Of a stretch of DNA of 46,719 bases, positions 32,317 to 38,731 are shown in pieces. The notes under the pieces are model-generated. The model was given only the letters and a program-made list of their open reading frames with translations. It ran no database searches and was not told the origin of the DNA. The stretch spans positions 1 to 46,719 of the forward strand of contig JAQUJC010000018.1 of the NCBI GenBank assembly GCA_028681135.1, written 5' to 3'. The stretch comes from Kiritimatiellia bacterium (GTDB lineage: Bacteria > Verrucomicrobiota > Kiritimatiellia > CAIQIC01 > Lenti-01). Each line of letters opens with the position of its first letter. Position 1 is the first letter of the stretch. The translations under genes and the position numbers were made by a program.

Positions 32317-33432
32317 ATGAAGGTGTGCGTGGACATTCAGGCGGCGTTAGGCCAACGGGCTGGCGTGGGCCGTTATGTGCGCGAATTGATGGCGCATCTG
32401 GGACCGGAAGCGGGGGCAGACGAGCTGTCGGCCTTTTACTTCGATTTCAAACGCACCGGCCTGGAGGCACCGCCACCTGGCGTGGATTGGCGGGCCTGCC
32501 GCTGGCTCCCGGGCCGCGTGGCACAGGCGGTATGGAAATATGCCGGCTTCCCGCCTTATGATTGGTTGGCGGGGCCGGCGGATGTGTACCATTTCCCCAA
32601 CTTTATCCGCCCGCCGCTATCTCGCGGTCGGCGCTCGGTGGTGACCATCCATGATGTCTCGTTTCTGCGCCTGCCGGAAACGACCGAAAAAAAGAATCTC
32701 GCCTGGCTCACGAGCGAAATCCATCGCACCGTCGAACGCGCCGATGCCATTATCACCGATAGTCAGTTTTCCGCCCGCGAGATTGTCGAGCTGCTCCAGG
32801 TTCCAGAAGAAAAAGTAGTCCCGGTGTGGCTCGGGTTGCCCGAGTTTGGCCCGCCCCCCGCACCGCCGGAAGCGGAGCGTATCCGGCGGGAACTGGGACT
32901 CGTGAAGCCGTTTTTGCTGATGGTCGGCACCATCGAGCCACGGAAAAATATTCCGCTGTTAGTGAAGGTGTATGACGCCCTCCACGATTTCGATGGCGAC
33001 CTGGTCGTCGTCGGGGCATGGGGCTGGAAGACCGATGCCACACGGCGGGCGATAGCCGATTCACCGCGCCGCGACGGCATCCGCGTCCTCAACCGCGTGG
33101 ATGATCGGCAATTGTCCGCGGTCTATGCCGGGGCGTCGGCGTTTGTATATCCGACCCGTTACGAGGGGTTTGGCTTGCCGCCGCTGGAGGCGATGGGCCG
33201 TGGAACGCCAGTGGTATCCGCCCGCAACAGTTCGCTGCCGGAGGTGCTGGGCCAGGCCGCCGAATGGGTGGAGGGCGATGACCCCGAAGAATGGGCCGCC
33301 ACCCTGCGCACGATCCTCGGCGATGACGCGCGCGCTGCGCACTTGCGCGCGGCGGGATTTGCCCAGACACAGAAATTCTCCTGGGCCGAAACAGCGCGCC
33401 AGACGTGGGCGGTCTACCGCCGGTTTGCCTGA
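32317..33432 (+). CDS. family 4 glycosyltransferase
   Basis: A 371-residue GT-B enzyme of family 4. The N-terminus KVCVDIQAALGQRAGVGRYVRELM is typical of mannosyl/rhamnosyl-transferase-like GT4 proteins. VVTIHDVSFLRLPE and ITDSQFSAREI mark the acceptor half. GTIEPRKNIPLLV and the E-x7-E motif in YEGFGLPPLEAMGRGTPVV mark donor binding. It is not part of the main glycan block, 14 kb away, and has its own candidate promoter. It precedes the shikimate kinase gene by about 100 bp. Substrate unknown. Confidence 0.93.
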   Translation: MKVCVDIQAALGQRAGVGRYVRELMAHLGPEAGADELSAFYFDFKRTGLEAPPPGVDWRACRWLPGRVAQAVWKYAGFPPYDWLAGPADVYHFPNFIRPPLSRGRRSVVTIHDVSFLRLPETTEKKNLAWLTSEIHRTVERADAIITDSQFSAREIVELLQVPEEKVVPVWLGLPEFGPPPAPPEAERIRRELGLVKPFLLMVGTIEPRKNIPLLVKVYDALHDFDGDLVVVGAWGWKTDATRRAIADSPRRDGIRVLNRVDDRQLSAVYAGASAFVYPTRYEGFGLPPLEAMGRGTPVVSARNSSLPEVLGQAAEWVEGDDPEEWAATLRTILGDDARAAHLRAAGFAQTQKFSWAETARQTWAVYRRFA

Positions 33433-33538
33433 GGGTGCAGCAAACGACCCCTGCAAAACAAATGCCGGGCGCCCTCATGGGCCAACAATCCACAAGTTGA
33501 ATTGACAGCGCCCCCAGAATAGGGTGGGCTAGGTGTTC

Positions 33539-34120
33539 ATGAGTACGCCATCCAATCTGGTGCTGACTGGCTTTATGGGCACGGGCAAAAGCGTGATCGG
33601 CCGCCGCGTGGCGGCCATGGCCAGCCGCCCCTTTCTCGATATGGATGCCGAACTGGAACAACGCGCCGGCAAATCTATCGTCCGGATTTTTGCGGAGGAT
33701 GGGGAGGGGGCGTTTCGCGATGCCGAGTCCGCCTTGGCCGCCGAATGGGGGGGCACCCCCATGGGGGCCGTGATGGCCTGCGGCGGTGGCGTCGTTCTCC
33801 GTGAACAAAATATCCAGGCGCTCAGTGCCAACGGCATGGTGGTTTGCCTTACGGCTCGGCCCGATGTCATCCTGGAGCGCACCTCCAAGACGAACAAGCG
33901 GCCGCTTTTGGAAACAACGGATCAGGAAAAGCGGATTCGCGATCTGCTGCGTGAGCGCGCGCCGCTTTACGCTAGAATCCCACACCAAATCGATACCTCC
34001 GACCTCGATCCCCATACCCTGGCCCTGCGCCTGCTGCATCTCTGGAAGGCCGGGGGGGCGGGGGGGGGCGTTTTAGAACCCTCCAAGATTCAAGATTCAA
34101 GGGCTGACCCCATGGCGTGA
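33539..34120 (+). CDS. aroK: shikimate kinase
   Basis: A 193-residue P-loop kinase that phosphorylates shikimate in chorismate synthesis. Walker A is GFMGTGKS (11-18); FLDMDAELEQRAGKSIVRIF supplies the shikimate-binding Asp, the AFRDAES segment follows, and ACGGGVV is the Walker B-associated glycine block. RPLLETTDQEKRI is the lid region. ATG 33539 lies two codons after an in-frame GTG (33533). The C-terminal tail after LLHLWKAGG is odd: it runs through a G-rich tract and a dispersed repeat word (aagggctgacccc), giving a probable low-complexity extension EPSKIQDSRADPMA. No other aro gene is adjacent. Confidence 0.93.
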   Translation: MSTPSNLVLTGFMGTGKSVIGRRVAAMASRPFLDMDAELEQRAGKSIVRIFAEDGEGAFRDAESALAAEWGGTPMGAVMACGGGVVLREQNIQALSANGMVVCLTARPDVILERTSKTNKRPLLETTDQEKRIRDLLRERAPLYARIPHQIDTSDLDPHTLALRLLHLWKAGGAGGGVLEPSKIQDSRADPMA

Positions 34121-34128
34121 AAAGTCAG

Positions 34129-34157
34129 TTGGGTCGCGGGCGGGATTGAGGCATACT
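34129..34157 (+). promoter_or_regulatory. candidate promoter of peptide permease operon
   Basis: TTGGGT (34129-34134), 17-bp spacer, CATACT (34152-34157), 8 nt (GGCGGGCA) to ATG 34166. The -35 match is weak. Confidence 0.4.
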
Positions 34158-34165
34158 GGCGGGCA

Positions 34166-35434
34166 ATGTGGCGCTATGTGATCAGGCGGTTAGGACAGGC
34201 GATTCCGACGGTGGCCGGGGTCGTACTGATTACGTTTGTGTTGTTCAATGTGGTGGGGGGGTCGCCGGCGGCAATCGTGCTGGGGCAAAATGCCGGGGCC
34301 CGCGCCCTGGAGGAGTTCGATACCGCGCGGGGATATGCCCTGCCGCTCTTTTTCGGCAACTGGACCCCGACGCGCGCGCTGGAAACAGTTGACTTTGAGA
34401 CCGCGCCGCCGAGTGTCCGGGCTCAGTGGGGCGCCGCCGATTCGGGCTGGCTGAGGCTGGAGGACGGCGCCGCACTGGAAGTGCCGTGGGCATTTCCTCT
34501 GCCGGAGGGCGATACCTGGCGGCTGAGCGTGGTCGGCCGCGGGCCCGGTTTTCCACAGTATGGAAAAAAAAATCCGAGATCTTCCACGCTATGGAAAACT
34601 ATTTTCCACAGTGTGGAAAAGTCGGACTTTCGTGCAAATGGCGGGTGGGTGGAGATTCGGCGTGTAAAACTCGAACGCAAAACACGGCATGTCTTCGATA
34701 GTCAGCTTGTTCGGTATATTGGCCGCTTGCTGCGGTTGGATTTTGGAGTGAGCACGAGTCTGAACCAGCCAGTGGCGCGTTTGCTGCGGCGGGGCATCGG
34801 GCCGAGCCTGGCGCTGACGGTGCCGATTCTGCTGGTGGAACTGGTGGTGAGTCTGGTGCTGGCGCTGCTGTGCGCGTATCGGCGCGGGTCCTGGCTGGAC
34901 CGGAGTCTGGTGGCGCTGTGCGTGGGGCTGATGAGCGTGAACTATCTGGTCTGGATCGTGATCGGGCAGTTTGTGTTTGCCTACAAACTGGGCTGGTTCC
35001 CGGTGTGGGGGTTTGAGTCGTGGCGGAATTTGCTGCTGCCGGTGGCGATTGGCGTGGCGACGGGGCTGGGGGTGAATGTGCGCTTTTACCGGACAATTCT
35101 GCTGGAGGAGATGCACAAGGATTACGTGAAGACCGCGTTCGCCAAAGGGTTGGGGCCGGGACGGGTGCTGTTCAAGCATGTGCTGAAAAATGCGCTGGGG
35201 CCGGTGATTACTAACGTGGCCCTGGCATTGCCATTCCTGTATACCGGCAGCGTTCTGCTGGAGAGTTTCTTTGGCATTCCGGGGCTGGGATATCTGAGCC
35301 TGAACGCGATTCACTCGTCGGATGTGGAGGTGGTGCGGGCGGTGGTGCTGGTGGGAGCGCTGCTCTTTACTTTGGCAAATATTGTGGCGGATATCGCCTT
35401 GGCCTGGGTGGATCCGCGGGTGTCGCTGGCATGA
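34166..35434 (+). CDS. oligopeptide-type ABC transporter permease (OppB/DppB/YejB-like)
   Basis: A 422-residue permease with the OppB-type N-terminus MWRYVIRRLGQAIPTVAGVVLITFVLFNVV and the C-terminal transmembrane domain (LALTVPILLVELVVSL, NYLVWIVIGQFVF, RFYRTILLEEMHKDYVKTAFAKGL with the ATPase-contacting EAA-type loop, VLLESFFGIPGLG). It is about 90-100 residues longer than usual, because the first periplasmic loop (about residues 50-185) is enlarged. Part of the extra sequence (around residues 128-152) is encoded by three palindromes at 34549-34620. SQLVRYIGRLLRLDFGVST after the loop matches the family's conserved QY...DLG block. The stop overlaps the next start (ATGA). No substrate-binding protein or ATPase gene is nearby. 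Confidence 0.9.
   Translation: MWRYVIRRLGQAIPTVAGVVLITFVLFNVVGGSPAAIVLGQNAGARALEEFDTARGYALPLFFGNWTPTRALETVDFETAPPSVRAQWGAADSGWLRLEDGAALEVPWAFPLPEGDTWRLSVVGRGPGFPQYGKKNPRSSTLWKTIFHSVEKSDFRANGGWVEIRRVKLERKTRHVFDSQLVRYIGRLLRLDFGVSTSLNQPVARLLRRGIGPSLALTVPILLVELVVSLVLALLCAYRRGSWLDRSLVALCVGLMSVNYLVWIVIGQFVFAYKLGWFPVWGFESWRNLLLPVAIGVATGLGVNVRFYRTILLEEMHKDYVKTAFAKGLGPGRVLFKHVLKNALGPVITNVALALPFLYTGSVLLESFFGIPGLGYLSLNAIHSSDVEVVRAVVLVGALLFTLANIVADIALAWVDPRVSLA
34549..34620. repeat. three-palindrome repeat block inside permease gene
   Basis: Three 19-bp palindromic units: TTTTCCACAGTATGGAAAA (34549-34567), TCTTCCACGCTATGGAAAA (34580-34598) and the perfect TTTTCCACAGTGTGGAAAA (34602-34620). They are in frame with the coding sequence. 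The arm TTTTCCACA also fits the loose DnaA-box pattern, but origin function is not supported by context. Confidence 0.85.
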
Positions 35435-36348
35435 GTGTTCCCGCGGTGATCCCAGAGCAGCGCCCGACGGCTGGGGAGTCGTTTATGCGCGAAGCGTGGC
35501 GGCAGGTGTGGGCCGGTCGCGTGGCGCGAATGTGCCTGGCGGTGCTGGCGGTCTTTTGCCTGGCGGCGCTTTGGGGCGAGGCGAGCCACGCGTGGTATGC
35601 CTGGCGCGATGTGACGCCGCCATGGCAGGTGCAGGATCTCGGCGCTTGCTATCTGGCACCGGGCGCGGCGCATTGGCTGGGGACGGATGGGCTGGGGCGC
35701 GATGTGTTCCTGCGCTTGGTGCAGGGCGCGCGGATCGCGTTTCAGGTGGGCGTGGTGTCGTCGCTGATTGCCATTCCCATCGGTGTGCTGCTGGGGTGCC
35801 TGGGCGGCTATTTTGGCGGAAGAACCGACGATGTGGTGGTGTGGATTTCCACGACGTTCGCGTCGATTCCGGGACTGCTCTTTGTGTTGGCGATTGCGAT
35901 GGTGGTGGGCAAGGGGTTGCTGGGGGTGTTTCTGGCTATCGGGTTGACGACCTGGGTGGGGGTGTGTCGCTTGATTCGTGCCGAGGTGCTGCGGCAGAAA
36001 GAGCGCGGCTATGTGCGGGCCGCGCGGGCGCTGGGGTTCTCACACGGGCGGATTTTGTTTCGGCACATCTTGCCTAATGTGATCCATGTGGCGTTGGTGT
36101 CCTTCACCCTGCGCTTTCCGGCCGCGATTGGAACCGAGGTGTTTTTGAGCTTTTTAGGGATCGGGGCGCAGGGGCAGCCGAGCTGGGGCACCATGATGTC
36201 GTCGGCGCGGTTGCGGCTCTGGCAGGGCATGTGGTGGGAGCTGGCGGCGGTGACAATGGCAATCTTTGCCGTGGTGCTGGCGTTTAATCTGCTGGGGGAT
36301 GCCCTGCGCGACGCCCTGGATCCGCGGCTGCGGGCCGCGCGGGAGTAG
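35431..36348 (+). CDS. oligopeptide-type ABC transporter permease (OppC/DppC/YejE-like)
   Basis: A 305-residue second permease, forming a heterodimer with the preceding product. Family landmarks: the N-terminal cytoplasmic MREAWRQVWAGRVARM before the first membrane helix, HWLGTDGLGRDVFLRLVQGARIAFQVG, GVLLGCLGGYFGG, the ATPase-contacting loop RAEVLRQKERGYVRAARALGFSHGRILFRHILPN, and the C-terminal FLGIGAQGQPSWGTMMSSAR and FNLLGDALRDALDPRLR. Normal length. It is translationally coupled (4-bp overlap). A full importer would also need a binding protein and one or two ATPases from elsewhere. Confidence 0.94.
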   Translation: MSVPAVIPEQRPTAGESFMREAWRQVWAGRVARMCLAVLAVFCLAALWGEASHAWYAWRDVTPPWQVQDLGACYLAPGAAHWLGTDGLGRDVFLRLVQGARIAFQVGVVSSLIAIPIGVLLGCLGGYFGGRTDDVVVWISTTFASIPGLLFVLAIAMVVGKGLLGVFLAIGLTTWVGVCRLIRAEVLRQKERGYVRAARALGFSHGRILFRHILPNVIHVALVSFTLRFPAAIGTEVFLSFLGIGAQGQPSWGTMMSSARLRLWQGMWWELAAVTMAIFAVVLAFNLLGDALRDALDPRLRAARE

Positions 36349-36400
36349 GCAGTGGCAGCAGATCGCTTTCGCTATCGCGGCATGGAGACAACCTGATTCA

Positions 36401-36490
36401 CCCACGGGGCAAGCCCGTGGGGGTCTGATGCGATCGTGATCGAGGGCAAGCCCGTGGGGGTCTGATGCGATCGCGATCGAGGGCACGCCT
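36401..36490. repeat. 37-bp tandem repeat with hairpin
   Basis: Two nearly identical 37-bp units (36407-36443 and 36444-36480), differing by one base, and the start of a third. The first follows a perfect hairpin CCCACGGG (36401-36408) / CCCGTGGG (36414-36421). It lies in the gap between the permease and the leucine leader. The hairpin has no U-tract, so a terminator role is doubtful. Confidence 0.8.
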
Positions 36491-36528
36491 GGGGGGGCTG
36501 GCAGCGGTAATAAATAATCAGCAGTGTC

Positions 36529-36557
36529 TTGACAGGCGGGCGGGGGCATGGTTTAGT
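36529..36557 (+). promoter_or_regulatory. promoter of leucine leader and leuA
   Basis: Perfect -35 TTGACA (36529-36534), 17-bp spacer, TTTAGT (36552-36557). The leader-peptide ATG is 9 nt after the -10, so the transcript would start at or next to the start codon. Confidence 0.8.
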
Positions 36558-36566
36558 TCGCGCTGT

Positions 36567-36656
36567 ATGAAAACGATGTCCATCTGGATGCTGACCCTTC
36601 TCGCGTTGTGCGGCGACACCCGTAGCACGGCGGGCGACGGGTGTTGCGTTGGATGA
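36567..36656 (+). CDS. leucine operon leader peptide
   Basis: A 29-codon peptide beginning MKTMSIWMLTLLALC. Codons 9-14 (36591-36608) read CTG ACC CTT CTC GCG TTG, four leucine codons in six, as expected for a peptide whose translation senses charged tRNA-Leu. It follows a strong promoter by 9 nt and precedes a hairpin set and terminator upstream of leuA. It is below the size of usual gene prediction; the call rests on the whole architecture. No Shine-Dalgarno sequence fits in front of it, consistent with a leaderless start. Confidence 0.82.
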   Translation: MKTMSIWMLTLLALCGDTRSTAGDGCCVG

Positions 36657-36691
36657 ATCCCCGGAGTCTTCGGCTCCCTGGAAAGCCCGCC
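36616..36691 (+). promoter_or_regulatory. attenuator: protector and antiterminator pairings
   Basis: Protector stem ACACCCGT (36616-36623) / ACGGGTGT (36637-36644), 8 of 8 paired. The loop holds GGCGGGC (36629-36635), perfectly complementary to GCCCGCC (36685-36691), the 5' side of the terminator. A ribosome stalled at the Leu codons (up to 36608) would cover the first arm, free the loop and allow the 36629/36685 pairing, preventing termination. Confidence 0.75.
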
Positions 36692-36716
36692 CAAGACTAA
36701 TCTTGGCGGGTTTTTT
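36686..36716 (+). terminator. intrinsic terminator of the leucine attenuator
   Basis: 5' arm CCCGCCCAAGA (36686-36696, one bulged C), loop CTAA, 3' arm TCTTGGCGGG (36701-36710), then six T (36711-36716). It lies 45 bp before the leuA start. Confidence 0.92.
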
Positions 36717-36761
36717 GATGCCCGCTTATACCGTTAACCCCCCTATAGGAACCCCCGGGAC

Positions 36762-38303
36762 ATGAAGAAACCGAACCATATACTTATTTTTGACACCACA
36801 CTGCGCGACGGGGAGCAATGCCCCGGAGCCAGCATGGGCCTGCACGAGAAGCTGCAAGTGGCCCGGCAACTCGAGAAGTTGAATGTGGATATCATCGAAG
36901 CGGGGTTCCCGGCGGCGTCGCCGGGCGACTTCGAGGCGGTGAAGAAGGTGGCCACGGAAATCAAGAAGTGCCGCATCGCAGGACTGGCGCGCTGCGTCAA
37001 AAAAGATATCGATGCGTGTGTCGAAGCCCTGAAACCCGCCGGCGACCGGGCACGCATTCATGTGTTCCTGGCGACGAGCGCGATCCATCGCGAATTCAAA
37101 CTGAAGAAAGCCAAGGATGAGATTATCCGTCAGGCTGTCGAAGGCGTGGCTTATGCCAAACAGTTCTGCCAGGACATCCAGTTCAGCCCCGAAGATGCGT
37201 CGCGGACAGAGCCGGCCTTTCTGGCAGAGGTGGTGCGCGCGGCGATTGCTGCTGGCGCGACAACAATTAACATCCCGGACACGGTGGGCTTTACGATGCC
37301 CCAGGAGTTCCGGGCGCTGCTGACGACGCTGCATGAGCAGGTGCCGGAGCTGAAGGATGTGGTGGTGCATGTGCATTGCCACGACGACCTGGGGCTGGCG
37401 GTGGCAAACTCGCTGGCGGCGATCGAGTGCGGGGCGCGCGGCGTGGAATGTACCATCAATGGCATTGGCGAGCGGGCGGGCAACTGTTCGCTGGAGGAAG
37501 TGGTGATGGCCCTGAAGGTGCGGGGCGACCTCTATGGCATCCAGACGCGGGTGAAGACGCAGGAGCTGTTCGCGGCGAGCCGTCTGGTGAGCCAACTGAC
37601 GGGCATGATGGTCCAGCGCAACAAGGCGATTGTGGGGGCGAACGCGTTTGCGCATGAATCGGGTATCCACCAGGATGGCATGCTCAAACATCGCGAGACC
37701 TATGAGATCATGCGCCCGGAAGACGTGGGTGTGGTGACAGGCACCGACCTGGTGCTGGGCAAACACAGCGGACGCGCGGGATTCTCTGCGCACCTCAAGA
37801 ACATGGGCATCAAGGTGAACCCGGAGCAGCTCCAGGGCATCTATAACGCCTTCATCGTGCTCGCGGATAAGAAAAAAGTGGTCTACGACGACGACATTAT
37901 CGAGCTGCTGCGCGAGTTCATTTCGGATGTGCCGCGGGTTTATGCGATCAAGCGGTTGCAGGTATCGGCCGGTAACCAGACAATCCCGACCGCGACCGTG
38001 CAGGTTGAAAAAGATGGAAAGATGACCCAGGACTCGGCGACGGGCGCCGGCCCGGTGGAGGCGGCCTTGAAGGCGATCGAGCGGCTCACGGATATCAAAG
38101 GCGAGCTGAAATCCTTTGCCATGCAGGCGGTGACCCATGGCGAAGACGCGCTGGGCGAAGCCTCGGTGCAGGTGCGCTTTGGCACGGAATTGGTGGCAGC
38201 GAAGGGATCGGATATCGATATTGTGATGGCCTCCGCCAAGGCCTATATCAATGCGCTGAACCGATATCTGTTCATTGAAGAAAAGGGGCGCACGAGCCCC
38301 TAG
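36762..38303 (+). CDS. leuA: 2-isopropylmalate synthase
   Basis: A 513-residue enzyme that condenses acetyl-CoA with 2-oxoisovalerate, the first step of leucine synthesis. The catalytic barrel shows FDTTLRDGEQCPGASM (from residue 10) and the metal-binding HCHDDLGLAVAN (His205, His207). GIGERAGNCSLEEVVMAL and HESGIHQDGMLK follow. The C-terminal third (about 375-513) is the LeuA regulatory domain that binds leucine. Length matches bacterial LeuA class I (about 515). Expression is controlled by the upstream attenuator. It is alone on this strand; leuB lies about 7 kb away on the other strand, and no leuC or leuD is in the window. Confidence 0.97.
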   Translation: MKKPNHILIFDTTLRDGEQCPGASMGLHEKLQVARQLEKLNVDIIEAGFPAASPGDFEAVKKVATEIKKCRIAGLARCVKKDIDACVEALKPAGDRARIHVFLATSAIHREFKLKKAKDEIIRQAVEGVAYAKQFCQDIQFSPEDASRTEPAFLAEVVRAAIAAGATTINIPDTVGFTMPQEFRALLTTLHEQVPELKDVVVHVHCHDDLGLAVANSLAAIECGARGVECTINGIGERAGNCSLEEVVMALKVRGDLYGIQTRVKTQELFAASRLVSQLTGMMVQRNKAIVGANAFAHESGIHQDGMLKHRETYEIMRPEDVGVVTGTDLVLGKHSGRAGFSAHLKNMGIKVNPEQLQGIYNAFIVLADKKKVVYDDDIIELLREFISDVPRVYAIKRLQVSAGNQTIPTATVQVEKDGKMTQDSATGAGPVEAALKAIERLTDIKGELKSFAMQAVTHGEDALGEASVQVRFGTELVAAKGSDIDIVMASAKAYINALNRYLFIEEKGRTSP

Positions 38304-38321
38304 CCTGAATAATACAGGCTA
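38301..38321 (+). terminator. hairpin over leuA stop codon
   Basis: Perfect 7-bp inverted repeat TAGCCTG (38301-38307) / CAGGCTA (38315-38321) starting on the stop codon. No U-tract follows. Confidence 0.4.
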
Positions 38322-38346
38322 GAGTTAACGCAGCAGCCAGTGGCTC

Positions 38347-38374
38347 CGGCCCGTCCCTGTGCAGGGGCGGGCCG
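38347..38374. terminator. strong GC hairpin between convergent genes
   Basis: 13-bp stem with one G-T pair, CGGCCCGTCCCTG (38347-38359) / CAGGGGCGGGCCG (38362-38374). It sits between leuA and the convergent MoaD-like gene and may stop transcription from either side, although no U-tract is present. A run of eleven G (38382-38392) follows. Confidence 0.5.
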
Positions 38375-38395
38375 TATTCGTGGGGGGGGGGGATA

Positions 38396-38641
38396 TTACC
38401 CGCCGGAAAAGGGGGGCAGGAGGGTGACATGGTCGCCGTCGTGAATGGGGGCATCCCAGTCGACAAATTCGTTATTGATGATGGCTTTGGCAATGTGAGT
38501 GGTCAGAGGAATCTGCTTGTTGGCCTGGATTTCGTGGAGGAGTTGGCGCACCGTTTCGGCTGCCGTCTCATAGGTGTCTGCCTGCGTACCGCGGTGAGGG
38601 CCGAGGAGGGCGTAGTAACGAATGGTGACCATTTTTTTCAT
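38396..38641 (-). CDS. MoaD/ThiS-family ubiquitin-like sulfur carrier
   Basis: An 81-residue beta-grasp protein ending in the diagnostic Gly-Gly (PPFSGG), the C-terminus that is adenylated and converted to a thiocarboxylate. MVTIRYYALLGPHRG at the start and IHDGDHVTLLPPFSGG at the end match MoaD, the small subunit of molybdopterin synthase. No moaE or other cofactor gene is adjacent, so a ThiS-like or other sulfur-carrier role is possible. The start was placed at the ATG giving MKKMVTIRYY; the longer in-frame start adds six residues. No clear ribosome-binding site is seen. Confidence 0.8.
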   Translation of the reverse strand: MKKMVTIRYYALLGPHRGTQADTYETAAETVRQLLHEIQANKQIPLTTHIAKAIINNEFVDWDAPIHDGDHVTLLPPFSGG

Positions 38642-38731
38642 AGGACTGGGGGGTTGCAACAGGCAGGGGTCCTCACCGGCAGACGGTACGACACCCGCCG
38701 GGTGGTGTCCAGTCGGGCGGACCGTTTTGGC

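Noticed and set aside
34549..34620. Replication origin (DnaA box cluster)
   Set aside because: The boxes are parts of 19-bp palindromes within a coding sequence, with no AT-rich unwinding region and no dnaA, dnaN or gidA nearby.
36567..36716. T-box riboswitch before leuA
   Set aside because: No T-box antiterminator sequence or specifier stem is seen, whereas a leader peptide with clustered Leu codons and alternative hairpins explains the region.
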